Shown here: positions 48,264-58,036 of the stretch, piece after piece
Position numbering within the stretch: position 1 is the stretch's first letter
Layout: each line of letters opens with the position of its first letter
From: VFMC01 sp046331225
GTDB taxonomy: Bacteria; Actinomycetota; Acidimicrobiia; Acidimicrobiales; Ilumatobacteraceae
Length of the DNA: 64,000 nucleotides
Direction of reading: 5' to 3'
NCBI GenBank assembly: GCA_046331225.1
Contig: JAXLRF010000005.1
Span: 434,001-498,000, forward strand
Notes under the pieces: model-generated
Told to the model about the DNA's origin: nothing
The model's database searches: none
The model's input: only the letters and a program-made list of their open reading frames with translations
Translations under genes and position numbers: made by a program

Positions 48264-49235
48264 ATGGCGTCTCGCCTCGGCCGTGGCACGCTCGCCCGGT
48301 TCGTGCTCGTGCGACTCGCCGCCACGGCGGTGCTGTTGCTCGCGCTCTCGTTGGTGGTGTTCACACTGCTGCACCTCACCCCGGGCGACCCGGCGCGCAA
48401 CCTGGTCGGGCCGCGCAACGCCACCCCCGAGCTGCTCGCGTCGATCCGGGCCCAGCACCACCTCGACGACCCGTTCGTCACCCAGTACGTGCTGTGGCTC
48501 GGCGACGTGGTGCGTGGCGACCTCGGCGACTCGATCCGGTCCGACACGGCCGTGACGTCGCTGCTGTCGGACCGTGTGGTGCTCACCCTCGAGCTCGCGG
48601 TGATGGCGTTCGCGATCACCGTGCTGGTGGCCGTGCCGATGGGTGTGCGGGCCGCGTGGCACGCGGGCTCGGTGTTCGACCGCACCGTCAGCCTCGCGTC
48701 GATCGTCGGGGTCGGCGCACCCAGCTACGCGATCGGTCTGGTGCTGCTGTACCTGCTGGGCGTGCGCTTCGAGCTGTTCCCCGTGTACGGCGTGGGCGAC
48801 GGCGGGCTCGACCAGATCTGGCACCTCGTCCTCCCCGCGATCACCCTGGCGATCGGCATCGGCGCGCTCGTGTTCAAGCTCACCCGCACCGCCGTGCTCG
48901 GCGAACTCGAGCAGGACTACGTGGCGTTCGCTCGGAGCCGTGGACTCGCGGAGCGCGACGTGCGTCGACTCGTGCTGCGCAACGCGCTCATCCCCGTCGT
49001 CACCTCGGGCGGACTGGTCTTCGCCTTCCTGTTCGGTGGCACGATCCTGGTCGAGGTCACCTTCGCGTTGCCGGGCATCGGCGGGCTGCTGGCGAGCTCG
49101 GTGACGTTCAAGGACATCCCGGTGGTGCAGGCGATCACCCTGCTGACCGCACTGGTGATCGCGCTCACGGCGCTGACCGTCGACATCCTCACCTACACCA
49201 TCGATCCGCGCGTGCGGGCACGCGGCATGCGATGA
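48264..49235 (+). CDS. Peptide ABC transporter permease (DppB-like)
   Basis: 323 residues from ATG 48264, 7 bases after the binding protein gene. Typical DppB features: the TPGDPARNLVG segment after the first helix, hydrophobic helices such as LELAVMAFAITVLVAVPMGV, and the cytoplasmic EAA loop near ARSRGLAERDVRRLVLRNAL. The end overlaps the next ATG (ATGA). With the following permease it forms the transmembrane channel. Confidence 0.92.
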   Translation: MASRLGRGTLARFVLVRLAATAVLLLALSLVVFTLLHLTPGDPARNLVGPRNATPELLASIRAQHHLDDPFVTQYVLWLGDVVRGDLGDSIRSDTAVTSLLSDRVVLTLELAVMAFAITVLVAVPMGVRAAWHAGSVFDRTVSLASIVGVGAPSYAIGLVLLYLLGVRFELFPVYGVGDGGLDQIWHLVLPAITLAIGIGALVFKLTRTAVLGELEQDYVAFARSRGLAERDVRRLVLRNALIPVVTSGGLVFAFLFGGTILVEVTFALPGIGGLLASSVTFKDIPVVQAITLLTALVIALTALTVDILTYTIDPRVRARGMR

Positions 49236-50050
49236 ACCGTCGCCTGCAGCTCACCCCGATCGTCGCGGCGATCCCGCTGGTGGTCGTCGCCGTCTTCGCC
49301 GCGGCTGCGCACTGGCTGGCGCCCGACGCTCGCGTGCAGGACATCCTCACCGGCGTGACACCTCCGGGCACGGCGGGTCACCTGTTCGGTACCGACACCA
49401 ACGGCCGCGACATCGCCCAACTCGCGATCGCCGGCGCGCGCAGTGCGGTGGTGGGACCGGTGGTGATCGCGCTCGGTTCGATGTGCATCGGTCTCGTGCT
49501 CGGCACGGTCGCCGGCTACCTCGGCGGCTGGGTCGACCTGCTGCTGTCGAAGTACGCCGATCTGCTGCTCGCGCTCCCGACCACGTTGATCGCGCTGGTG
49601 GTCGCCGGCCTGGTCGACGGCGGGTACTGGACCACGGTGGCCGTGCTGATCGTGCTGTTCTCGCCCACAGACATCCGCATGGCCCGTGGCGCGGTGATCG
49701 CGCAGTCGACACGGCCGTACATCGAGTCGGCCAAGGCGCTCGGGCTCGGTCGCGGCCGCATCATGTTCCGGCACATCGTGCCCAACGTGCTGCCGGTCGC
49801 GTTCACCACCATGCTGCTCAACGTCGCGTTCGCGCTCGTCGCGATGTCGGCGCTGTCGTTCCTGGGCCTCGGCGTCGGGCCGGGCGTGCCCGACTGGGGG
49901 CGCCAGCTGAGCGACGCACGCGACCTGCTCGGCAGCAACTGGGCGGCCGCGGTGGTGCCCGGCGTGCTGATCATCGTGACGGCTGCGGCCATCAACCTGC
50001 TCGGCGACTGGGTGCAGGAGCGGTTCGAGCGGCGGGGGAGCGGGCGATGA
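49232..50050 (+). CDS. Peptide ABC transporter permease (DppC-like)
   Basis: 272 residues from ATG 49232, overlapping the preceding stop. DppC hallmarks: the HLFGTDTNGRDIAQL motif after helix 1, the ATP-binding-protein contact loop ESAKALGLGRGRIMFRHIVP, and SFLGLGVGPGVPDWGRQL. The TGA overlaps the ATG of the ATPase gene, so translation is coupled. Confidence 0.92.
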   Translation: MNRRLQLTPIVAAIPLVVVAVFAAAAHWLAPDARVQDILTGVTPPGTAGHLFGTDTNGRDIAQLAIAGARSAVVGPVVIALGSMCIGLVLGTVAGYLGGWVDLLLSKYADLLLALPTTLIALVVAGLVDGGYWTTVAVLIVLFSPTDIRMARGAVIAQSTRPYIESAKALGLGRGRIMFRHIVPNVLPVAFTTMLLNVAFALVAMSALSFLGLGVGPGVPDWGRQLSDARDLLGSNWAAAVVPGVLIIVTAAAINLLGDWVQERFERRGSGR

Positions 50051-51768
50051 GCGCCGCGCTCGAGGTGCGCGGCCTGCGCGTCACCGGTCCCGCCGGACCG
50101 ATCGTCACCGGCGTCGACCTGTCGGTCGACGCCGGCCGCACGCTCGCGATCGTGGGCGAGTCGGGCTCGGGCAAGTCGATGACCGCGAAGGCGCTCACCG
50201 GCCTGCTGCCGCACGGTGTCACCAGCGTCGGCACGGTCACGGTCGACGGGACGACGATCGATCTCGCCGGGGGAGCCAAGGCGCTGGGGGCCGTCCGCGG
50301 TCGCCGCGTCAGCCTGCTGCTGCAGAACCCGTTCACGAGCCTCAGCCCCGTGCACCGCTGCGGGGCACAGATCGCCGCCACCCTGCGCGGGGCGACCGGC
50401 TCGGCGCTCGACACCGAGGTGCGCCGCCGGCTCGCCGAGGTCGACCTGCCCGAGCGCGTGGCCGGCATGTACCCGTTCGAGCTGTCGGGCGGCATGCGAC
50501 AGCGCGTCGCGCTGGCGGCGAGCCTGGCCAGCGATCCCCTCGTGCTGATCGGCGACGAGCCCACCACGGCGCTCGACGTCACCACCCAGCGCGAAGTGCT
50601 CGACCTCGTCGCCCGGCTGCAGCACGAGCGTGGCATGGCCTTCGTGTTGATCACCCACGACCTCGGCGTCGCCCGCGAGCGCGCCGACGAGGTGCTCGTC
50701 ATGTACGCCGGTCGGCTCGTCGAGCGCGGCGCGACCGCCGAGCTGTTCGACACGCCCCGTCACCCGTACACCGCCGGGCTGCGCGACAGCGATCCGCCGC
50801 TGGTCGACCGCCTCGAGCGGCTGCCGTCGATCCCTGGCTCGGTGCCGCGTGCGTACGAGCACCTGATCGGTTGCGTGTTCGCCCCGAGGTGCGGACGGGC
50901 CGACGACGGCTGCCGCGCCGACGAACCCAGCCTGACCGCCGGCCCGCCCGGCGAAGGCCGCGCCTGGGCCTGTTGGCACCCGCTCGACGACGACGCCGTG
51001 GGCATCACCCTCGCCGCCCGCCGCGCCCCGGCCGACGAGTCCTCCCCGGACGCCGAGGCGCCGCTCGTCGTCGTGACAGGTGCCCGGCGACGGTTCCGTC
51101 ACGACGCGCCACCCGCGCTCGACGACGTGTCGATCGAGGTGCGAGCGGGCGAAGCGGTCGGCATCGTCGGCGAGTCGGGCTCGGGCAAGACCACCCTGGC
51201 CCGGTGCCTGCTCGGGCTCGAACGACTCGACGAGGGCACGATCGCATGGCGCGACGAGCGACCGCGGGCGACCCGGGCACAGATCGTGTTCCAGGACCCG
51301 AGCTCGGCGCTCAACCCGGCCATGTCGATCGGGGCCGCACTGGCCGAGGCGCTGCGGGCCGGTGGCCGAAACGCCGCCGAGGCACCACGTCTGCTCGAAC
51401 TCGTCGGACTGCCCGCCGAGTACGCACGTCGGCGACCGCGAGCGCTCTCGGGCGGCGAACAGCAGCGCGTGGCCATCGCCCGCGCGATCGCCCCCCGACC
51501 GGAGGTGCTCGTCTGCGACGAGCCGGTCTCGTCGCTCGACGTGTCGGTGCAGGCCCAGATCCTCAACCTGCTCAACGACCTGCGGCGCGAGCTCGGTCTC
51601 GCGCTCGTGCTGATCACCCACGACCTCGCGGTCGCTCGCCAGGTGGTCGACCGGGTGTACGTGATGCACCGCGGTCACGTGGTGGAATCGGGAGCGATGG
51701 ATCGACTCGTCGCCGCCCCCCAGCACGAGTACACACAACGGCTGTTCGCCTCGGTGGCCGGGCGATGA
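50047..51768 (+). CDS. Fused double ATPase of the peptide ABC transporter (DppD-DppF-like)
   Basis: 573 residues from ATG 50047. Two complete ABC domains in one chain: first with Walker A GESGSGKS (37-44), signature LSGGMRQR (about 147) and Walker B LVLIGDEPTTALD; second with GESGSGKT (about 376), LSGGEQQR (about 468) and VLVCDEPVSSLD. Between them is the Cys-rich oligopeptide-type segment GCVFAPRCGRADDGCR, which ends such subunits. Fused DppDF proteins are common in actinobacteria and remove the need for two genes. Confidence 0.93.
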   Translation: MSAALEVRGLRVTGPAGPIVTGVDLSVDAGRTLAIVGESGSGKSMTAKALTGLLPHGVTSVGTVTVDGTTIDLAGGAKALGAVRGRRVSLLLQNPFTSLSPVHRCGAQIAATLRGATGSALDTEVRRRLAEVDLPERVAGMYPFELSGGMRQRVALAASLASDPLVLIGDEPTTALDVTTQREVLDLVARLQHERGMAFVLITHDLGVARERADEVLVMYAGRLVERGATAELFDTPRHPYTAGLRDSDPPLVDRLERLPSIPGSVPRAYEHLIGCVFAPRCGRADDGCRADEPSLTAGPPGEGRAWACWHPLDDDAVGITLAARRAPADESSPDAEAPLVVVTGARRRFRHDAPPALDDVSIEVRAGEAVGIVGESGSGKTTLARCLLGLERLDEGTIAWRDERPRATRAQIVFQDPSSALNPAMSIGAALAEALRAGGRNAAEAPRLLELVGLPAEYARRRPRALSGGEQQRVAIARAIAPRPEVLVCDEPVSSLDVSVQAQILNLLNDLRRELGLALVLITHDLAVARQVVDRVYVMHRGHVVESGAMDRLVAAPQHEYTQRLFASVAGR

Positions 51769-52376
51769 CCGACGCCGCACACGATCACACACACGACCGC
51801 GCGCACGAGCACGGCGACCCGGCCTTCGACGACGGCCACGCCGTCCGCAACGCGGTCGCGACGCACATGCGCCGCGCACGTCTCGCTCGCGGCATCAGCC
51901 TGCGCGAGATGTCGGCCGCCACGGGCCTCAGCACCGCCTTGCTGTCACAGATCGAACGCGAGGTCGCGAACCCGACGGTCACCGTGCTCGTGCGGATCGC
52001 GTCGTTCCTCGACCTGTCGTTCTCCGATCTCACCCGCATCACGATCAGCGAGCCCGAGATCATCCGCGCCGACCCCTCGGCTGCCGCCGGCCACCCGCGC
52101 GTGCGCACCCTGTTCGACATGCTCGAGCGTCGCCGCTTCGACATCTCCGAGGGCGTGCTGCCACCCAACCAACCCGGCAGCTTCGGCGCGCACGGCAAGG
52201 GCTCGATCGAGCACTCGTACGTGGTGTCGGGTCGCGTCACCCTCACCATCGGCGATCGGCAGTGGCAGCTCGGTCCGCACGACGCCGTGCGGTTCGACTC
52301 GTCGGTGCCGCACGCGTACAGCACCGGCAAGTCGAGCGCCACGCTGCTGACCGTCGTGACCTTCCAGGAGGACTGA
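51765..52376 (+). CDS. XRE-family regulator with C-terminal cupin
   Basis: 203 residues from ATG 51765, coupled to the ATPase gene by ATGA. After a His/Asp-rich N-terminus, the HTH is at about 30-85 (MRRARLARGISLREMSAATG, LSTALLSQIEREVANPTVTV). The cupin is at about 125-200 (GKGSIEHSYVVSGRVTLTIG, AVRFDSSVPHAYSTG). Regulators of this PuuR-like build bind a small ligand in the cupin. It probably controls the peptide transporter operon in which it lies. The poly-His start could bind metal. Confidence 0.88.
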   Translation: MTDAAHDHTHDRAHEHGDPAFDDGHAVRNAVATHMRRARLARGISLREMSAATGLSTALLSQIEREVANPTVTVLVRIASFLDLSFSDLTRITISEPEIIRADPSAAAGHPRVRTLFDMLERRRFDISEGVLPPNQPGSFGAHGKGSIEHSYVVSGRVTLTIGDRQWQLGPHDAVRFDSSVPHAYSTGKSSATLLTVVTFQED

Positions 52377-54317
52377 GTGGACGACGCCGACCTCACCGCA
52401 CGCCTGCTCGCGCGCCGCGCGCCGGTGCACGCCGACGTGTCGGCCGACGGACGCGTGCTGCTCACCACCGTGCGCGTGCCCGAGGGCACCACCGAGCTCG
52501 AGGTCGCCCTGTCGGTGCTCGACGTCGCCGACGGCACCGAACGACCGCTCGCCGGTGCTGTCGACGGTGACTCGGCTGCGACATGGGCGCCCGACGGGCA
52601 CGGTGTCGTGTGGTGCTCGACCGCGGGCGAGCGCCCCGTGTTGCGCCGGGCCGCCTCGACCGACGACGAGTCGCTGGTGGTGCCGGGCAGCGCGGGTGTG
52701 CAGGGTCCGGCCGCCTGGTCGCCGGATGGTCGGCACCTGGCCTTCGTCGCGCCGGCCACCGACCCGATCGACCGCAGCCGGCCGTACCGCTGGACGCGGC
52801 CGTACCTGCACTTCGACGGGACGGGCCCGTTGGAGACGCCGCCACAGGTGCGCGTGGTCGACCTGGCGACCGCCGAGGCACGGTGGCTGACCGACGACGA
52901 CTGGCGCTGGGGCACCCTGCGGTGGTCGCCCGACGGCACCCGCCTGGCCGCGTGTGCCGGCCTCGACCCCGACGGGCTGGTCGGCGGTCAACACCTCGAG
53001 CTGCTCGGCCTCGACGGCACCCGGGTGCGGCCCGACCTGCCTGCCGGCCGAGTGGTGCTCCCGGCGTGGCATCCCGACGGGCGGCTGTTCGTGCTCGTCG
53101 TCGACCCGCACGACCGAGCGATCGGCTCGCCTGCCGCGCTGTACGTCTGGGATGGCGAGCGCGCCGTCGAGGCGCAGGTCGACGGGCTGCTCGGTGGCGA
53201 CGTGTACGGCGACCAGCAGGCCGAGTTGTGCGACACCTACGACCACGTGCTGCTCGTCGCACCCGACGGCTCGTTCGTCGGGCGCACGTTCGACCGCGGT
53301 CGGATGGGCATCGCTCGCCTGTCGATCGACTCGCCGTCGGCCGGGCCGTCGCACGGCCTGCGCGTCACGCTCGACCCGATCGTCGGCGGAGACCGATGCG
53401 CCACCCCGGTCGGCGTGTTCGGCGACCGTCTGGTGTTCGTCACCGCCTCGGCCGGCGCCACCGCCGAGCTCGCATCCGTGGGCCTCCACGCCGGCGACGA
53501 ACGTCGGATCACCGACTTCGCCGTGGGCGCCGCACCGACGGTCGCGGTGCAACGTCTCGCCGTCACCACCGATGCACCCGCACCGGTCGACGCGTGGTTC
53601 GTGCACCCGGTGGGCGCGACGCTGCCGCTGCCCACGGTGCTGGTCGTGCACGGCGGGCCCAACTTCGCGTACGGCGACACGTTCAACGTCGACGTGCACG
53701 CGCTGTGCGCCGCAGGGTTCGCGGTGGTGTACGCCAACCCGCGCGGCTCCACCGGTTCGGGCGACGCGTTCACCGCGGCCGGCCGTGCCGACTGGACCGA
53801 GGGTCCCACACGCGACCTGCTCGCCGTCGTCGACGAGGTCGTCCGCCGCGGCTGGTCGATCGGCGACCGGCTCGGCGTGACCGGCAACTCGTACGGCGGG
53901 TTCATGTCCGCGTGGCTCGCCGCCACCACCGACCGGTTCCGTGCGGCCGTGATCGAGAACCCGGTCACCGATCCCGCGTCGATGCACGCGACCAGCGACA
54001 TCGGTCCCTGGTTTTTCGAGGCGCAGTTCGGCGGCGCTCCGCACGAGGTGCCCGAGCGGTACGCCGCGCAGACGCCGCTGCACCACGCGCACCGCTGCCG
54101 GACGCCCGTGCTGTGGGTGGTGGGCGAGGCCGACCGTCGCTGCCCGCCGGCGCAGGCCTTCGCGATGCACCGTGCCGTGCGCCGCGCGGGCACACCGAGC
54201 GAGGTGCTGGTGCTGCCTGCGTCGAGCCACGAGGGCAGCACGTACGGTCCGCCCGCCGGCCGTCTGGCACACGACCGAGCCCTGGTCGAGTGGATGCGGC
54301 GTTGGGTACTCGCCTGA
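52377..54317 (+). CDS. S9-family prolyl-oligopeptidase-like serine peptidase
   Basis: 646 residues from GTG 52377, directly after the regulator stop. The N-terminal two thirds form a beta propeller with repeated WSPDG motifs (AAWSPDGRHLAFVAPAT, LRWSPDGTRLAACAG). The alpha/beta-hydrolase end has nucleophile GNSYGG (Ser near 503), Asp in GEADRRCPPAQA (near 584) and His in SSHEGSTYG (near 617). No signal peptide is seen, so it acts in the cytoplasm, cleaving imported peptides delivered by the transporter encoded upstream. Confidence 0.92.
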   Translation: MDDADLTARLLARRAPVHADVSADGRVLLTTVRVPEGTTELEVALSVLDVADGTERPLAGAVDGDSAATWAPDGHGVVWCSTAGERPVLRRAASTDDESLVVPGSAGVQGPAAWSPDGRHLAFVAPATDPIDRSRPYRWTRPYLHFDGTGPLETPPQVRVVDLATAEARWLTDDDWRWGTLRWSPDGTRLAACAGLDPDGLVGGQHLELLGLDGTRVRPDLPAGRVVLPAWHPDGRLFVLVVDPHDRAIGSPAALYVWDGERAVEAQVDGLLGGDVYGDQQAELCDTYDHVLLVAPDGSFVGRTFDRGRMGIARLSIDSPSAGPSHGLRVTLDPIVGGDRCATPVGVFGDRLVFVTASAGATAELASVGLHAGDERRITDFAVGAAPTVAVQRLAVTTDAPAPVDAWFVHPVGATLPLPTVLVVHGGPNFAYGDTFNVDVHALCAAGFAVVYANPRGSTGSGDAFTAAGRADWTEGPTRDLLAVVDEVVRRGWSIGDRLGVTGNSYGGFMSAWLAATTDRFRAAVIENPVTDPASMHATSDIGPWFFEAQFGGAPHEVPERYAAQTPLHHAHRCRTPVLWVVGEADRRCPPAQAFAMHRAVRRAGTPSEVLVLPASSHEGSTYGPPAGRLAHDRALVEWMRRWVLA

Positions 54318-54374
54318 CCCGACACCGCCGCTGCGTCGCCGCCTAGCCTCGCGATCGATCCGGGGGAGGGGCCG

Positions 54375-55139
54375 ATGCCGTATCGCGATGCCACGTCCGA
54401 CGACATCGAGTTCTTCCGCGAGCACGGGTGGATCGTCGTCGACGACGCGATCGATCCCGCCGACCTCGCCGAGCTCGACCAGCGCTGCGACGAGATCATC
54501 GACGACCGGCAGCGCCGCGCGTACGACTGGGCCTGGTCGGACGACGACGGCGACCAGCGCACGTACCGGATCCTGCAGGCGATGCCCAGCATCGGCACCA
54601 CCCGGTTCGACGCCACGCCGTACCGGCTGTGGGCCGTCGGCTTCGCGTCGGCGCTGATGGGGTTCTCCGTCGAGCACTGGTACGACCAGTTGCTCGCCAA
54701 GCCCGCCGCCACCTCGGTGCCGACGGACTGGCATCAGGACGAGGCCTACTGGGGGCGCAACCTCGACGACCTCGGGATCACCTGCTGGATGCCGCTCCAC
54801 GACGTCGACGTCGACAGCGGCTGCATGCACTTCGTCGACCGGGGTCACCGCGACGGCGTGCTGCCCCACCATCGCCCCGAGCACATCCAAACCGACCTCC
54901 TCGTGTGCACCCCCGACACGAGCCGTGCGGTCGCGTGTCCGGTACGACTCGGGGGCGTCACGTTCCACCACAGCAAGACGCCGCACATGACCACGGCCAA
55001 CTCGACGGTGCCGTGGCGCAAGGTGCTCACCCAACACATGCGACAGGTGGGCAATCCGGGCGAGGGCGACCACTACGCATGGAAGGTGTGGGTCGAGCAG
55101 TTCTCCGGTCGGGTCACCCGGCCGACGGACGCGCGCTGA
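54375..55139 (+). CDS. PhyH-family Fe(II)/2-oxoglutarate dioxygenase
   Basis: 254 residues from ATG 54375. It starts DIEFFREHGWIVVDDAIDPA, as phytanoyl-CoA dioxygenase relatives do. Iron ligands are His-x-Asp in TDWHQDEAYWG (about 119-121) and the distal His in TFHHSKTPHMTTANST. The Arg in VPWRKVLTQHM could bind 2-oxoglutarate. It would hydroxylate an unknown small molecule. It lies downstream of the peptide operon and upstream of the GH43-like gene in the same direction, with short gaps. Confidence 0.87.
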   Translation: MPYRDATSDDIEFFREHGWIVVDDAIDPADLAELDQRCDEIIDDRQRRAYDWAWSDDDGDQRTYRILQAMPSIGTTRFDATPYRLWAVGFASALMGFSVEHWYDQLLAKPAATSVPTDWHQDEAYWGRNLDDLGITCWMPLHDVDVDSGCMHFVDRGHRDGVLPHHRPEHIQTDLLVCTPDTSRAVACPVRLGGVTFHHSKTPHMTTANSTVPWRKVLTQHMRQVGNPGEGDHYAWKVWVEQFSGRVTRPTDAR

Positions 55140-55174
55140 GCGACTTCGACGCGGGCCTCGCGTACATTCGCACC

Positions 55175-56152
55175 GTGTCGACACTGCGTTGGAGCACCTG
55201 GGACGAGCACGACGCAGCGCGCGACCGGGGCCGGCGCGGCGGGGTGCGCCCGGTGGTGGTGGGGCCGTACGAGCGACTGCTCGGCCCCGAGCCCGGTGAG
55301 CGGCCCTGGTACGTCAACGACCACACGTTCTTCCGCGACCCGGTCGGCACCTGGCACCTCGTCGGCATCACCCACGACGAACCCTTCGCGCCGTTCGACG
55401 AGACGGAGTTCGTCCACGCCACGGCCCCCGACCTGCACGGCCCGTGGCAGCGACACGCCCCTGCGCTCGTCGCCGATCCGGATCACGGCGAGCACCACCT
55501 GTGGGCACCCCACGTGATCGACCACGACGGCCTGCTGTGGATGTACTACTGCGCGGGCGGCGACTCGAAGGACCGGTACCGCATCCACCTCGCGACCTCG
55601 AGCGACGGGTGGACGTGGACACGGCACCCGGGCAACCCGATGGTGGTCGACGGGTTCGAGGCACGCGACCCGATGGTCCGGCGCGTCGACGATCGATGGG
55701 TGATGTACTACACGGCCACCTCGGACCCCGCCGGTGGTGCACACGTCGTCGCTGCGGTCGAGTCCGACGATCTCGTGCACTGGCGCGGTCGCCACGAGGT
55801 GTACCGCGATCGCAGCGAGGGCACCGGTGCCGGGCCCACCGAGTCGCCGTTCGTCGTGGAGGTCGACGGCACCTGGTTGCTCTTCATCGGCCCCGACCAC
55901 GACGGTCTCGTCGGCTCGAAGGAACGCACCGGCCGCTACGACCTGACGTACTACCGGCGCACCCGCGTGCTGGCGAGCGACGACCCGATGCACTTCGAGG
56001 CCGACGACGAGGTCGCGGTGATCGAGTCGCACGCGGCCGAGGTGGTCGTCGACACCGACGGGACGCTGTGGGTGAGCCACTGCGGTTGGGGGCAGGGTGG
56101 GGTGCATCTCGCCCCGCTGCGATGGGCGGACGACGGTGACGACGGGCGATGA
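55175..56152 (+). CDS. GH43-like five-bladed propeller protein
   Basis: 325 residues from GTG 55175; TACATT lies six bases upstream (leaderless). Repeated blade motifs are visible: WYVNDHTFFRDPVGTWHLVG, HHLWAPHVIDHDGLLWMYYC, FEARDPMVRRVDDRWVMYYT and ESPFVVEVDGTWLLFIGPD. The pattern, with Asp and Glu at blade starts, matches GH43/GH68-like glycosidases or glycosidase-related proteins. There is no signal peptide, so an intracellular substrate is likely. Function uncertain. Confidence 0.75.
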   Translation: MSTLRWSTWDEHDAARDRGRRGGVRPVVVGPYERLLGPEPGERPWYVNDHTFFRDPVGTWHLVGITHDEPFAPFDETEFVHATAPDLHGPWQRHAPALVADPDHGEHHLWAPHVIDHDGLLWMYYCAGGDSKDRYRIHLATSSDGWTWTRHPGNPMVVDGFEARDPMVRRVDDRWVMYYTATSDPAGGAHVVAAVESDDLVHWRGRHEVYRDRSEGTGAGPTESPFVVEVDGTWLLFIGPDHDGLVGSKERTGRYDLTYYRRTRVLASDDPMHFEADDEVAVIESHAAEVVVDTDGTLWVSHCGWGQGGVHLAPLRWADDGDDGR

Positions 56153-56257
56153 GGGCACCTGCATCGCAGGTCGGCGCGCAACGGTGTGCCACGTGAGCGG
56201 GCACGAGCACGGACATCCGCAATCCGCTGCCACCGCGCGTCCGGCAACATGGCGACC

Positions 56258-58003
56258 ATGAGCGAACCCACCTACGACGTCGTCTGGCCGAAGTCGCCGC
56301 TCGGCGTGCAGCGTCGCCGGCACGCGGCCCGCCTCGACGACCTGCGCGGCAAGCGCATCGCGTTCGTGTGGGAGTACATGTTCCGCGGCGACGAGCTCTT
56401 CCCCGAGCTCGAGCGCCACCTGCGCGCCACCTACGGATGCGAGGTGATCGGCTACGAGACGTTCGGCAACACCCACGGCCCCGACGAGGCACGAGTGCTC
56501 GCCGACCTGCCCGCCAAGCTGCGCGACTGGCGTGCCGACGCCGCCGTCAGCGGCGTGGGGTGTTGAGGCAGCTGTACGCCCGCCGTGATGCGGGCATCCG
56601 TCGTCGCCGAGACCGCCGGCGTGCCCACGGTCTCGATCGTCTGTGAGGGCTTCCAACGCCAGGCCCTCGCCACCGGTCGCGGGCTCGGGCTCGACGACCT
56701 GCCCCTCGCCGTGCTGCGCGGCCATGTCGACACCCAGTCGTACGACGAGATGATCGGGCTGTTCCGCGAGCACACGATCGACCAGATCGTGCGCGGCCTC
56801 ACCGAGTCGCACGACGAGGACGGCGAGGCGAGCACCGAGCCGAGCGCGCTCGAGGTGGTGGTGTCGGGCGACCTCGACGAGATCCACCGCGCGTTCCTCG
56901 ACCGCGGCTGGACCGACGGTTCACCGTTCGTCCCGCCGACCGTCGACCGGGTGCAGGCCCTGCTCGACGGCACCGGCCACGACCCGTTCCGCGTGATCGG
57001 ACAGGCACGTCCATCGGGTCGCGACATCACCGTGTGGTCGGTGGCCGTCAACGCCGTCATGGCCGGCCTCGAGCAGCGCCACCTGCCGGTGGTGCTGGCG
57101 CTCGCCGAGGTGCTCGCGAACCCGCAGTACGGCGTCGAGCACTCGGGCAACACCACCGGCGCCGACGCGCTGGTGGTGGTGAGCGGGCCGTCGATCGCCG
57201 AGCTCGGGTTCAACAGCGAGGGCGGTGCGCTGCGCGAGGGCACGCACGCCAACACCGCCGTCGGTCGCTGGCTGCGCCTCTACCTGCGCAACGTGTGCGG
57301 GTTCACCACGGCCGAGCACGACAAGGCGACGTTCGGCAACAGCACCCGCGTGGTGCTCGCCGAGCATGAGGCGACCCTCGACGCGATCGGCTGGCCCACG
57401 CTCGCCACCGACCTCGGCGCGACGGCCGGCACCGACACCGTCGCGGTCGCCCGCATGAACGGCGGCCTGATCGTCGGCAGCGTCTTCGGCAGCTCGCCCG
57501 GTGAGATCCTGCCCTACCTCGCCAACGGGCTCGTCCGTGTGACCGGCTGGGAGCTCACCCACGTGTTCGGCCTCGGCCACCGCTCGTACCGCCCGCTGCT
57601 GGTGATCTCGCCACTGCTGGCCCGGCTGTTCGCGCGACACGGGTGGAGCAAGGACGACGTGCGCCGCGGCCTGTGGGAGCGGGCCGTGCTGCCGGCGCGC
57701 ACGTGGGAGGCGTTCATCGGCGAGTGGAGCAACCTCACCGCAGGCCGTCGCACGTTGACCGACCTGGTGGCCACGGGCCTGCTGCCCGAACGGTTCGCCG
57801 AGAGCGACGATCCCGACCGGCTGGTGCCGATCGTGGCCGACCCGAGCGAGATCCTGGTCGCCGTCGCCGGCGACCCCAACCGTGCCAACGCGTTCGCGTT
57901 CTCGAACGACGGCCGCCACGGCGACTGGACCACCGCGACGATCGACCGTGGCGTGTCGCTCGACCTCGCATGCCGGATCGATCGACCCGATCTCTGCGGC
58001 TGA
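56258..58003 (+). CDS. UGSC-family selenoprotein with in-frame UGA (Sec103)
   Basis: ATG 56258 opens MSEPTYDVVWPKSPLGVQRR; after 102 codons comes TGA (56564-56566), and the same frame continues GSCTPAVMRASVVAETAGVP to TGA at 58001-58003, 581 residues if read through. The junction reads GVGC-U-GSCT, the UGSC motif that names this family. A hairpin GCCCGC-CGTGAT-GCGGGC starts 11 bases after the UGA with G-U in its loop, as a bacterial SECIS should. The N-terminal part (DLRGKRIAFVWEYMFRGDEL) is Rossmann-like, and a second domain follows (IHRAFLDRGWTDGSPFVPPT, VVVSGPSIAELGFNSEGGAL). Enzymatic role unsettled, probably redox. Sec machinery is not in the window. Start at 56249 is an alternative. Confidence 0.85.
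56564..56595 (+). promoter_or_regulatory. UGA codon with bacterial SECIS-like hairpin
   Basis: UGA at 56564-56566; 11-base spacer; perfect 6-bp stem GCCCGC/GCGGGC (56578-56583 and 56590-56595) with loop CGTGAT. The apical loop starts 17 bases after the UGA, inside the range expected for SelB recognition. Confidence 0.8.
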
Positions 58004-58036
58004 GCCGGGGCGCGGCCGATCCCGTCCCCGTCCGGG

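Noticed and set aside
56585..58003. A separate gene starting at about 56585 after the UGA
   Set aside because: It is in the same frame as the upstream 102 codons, lacks a ribosome site, and splitting it would break the UGSC motif.
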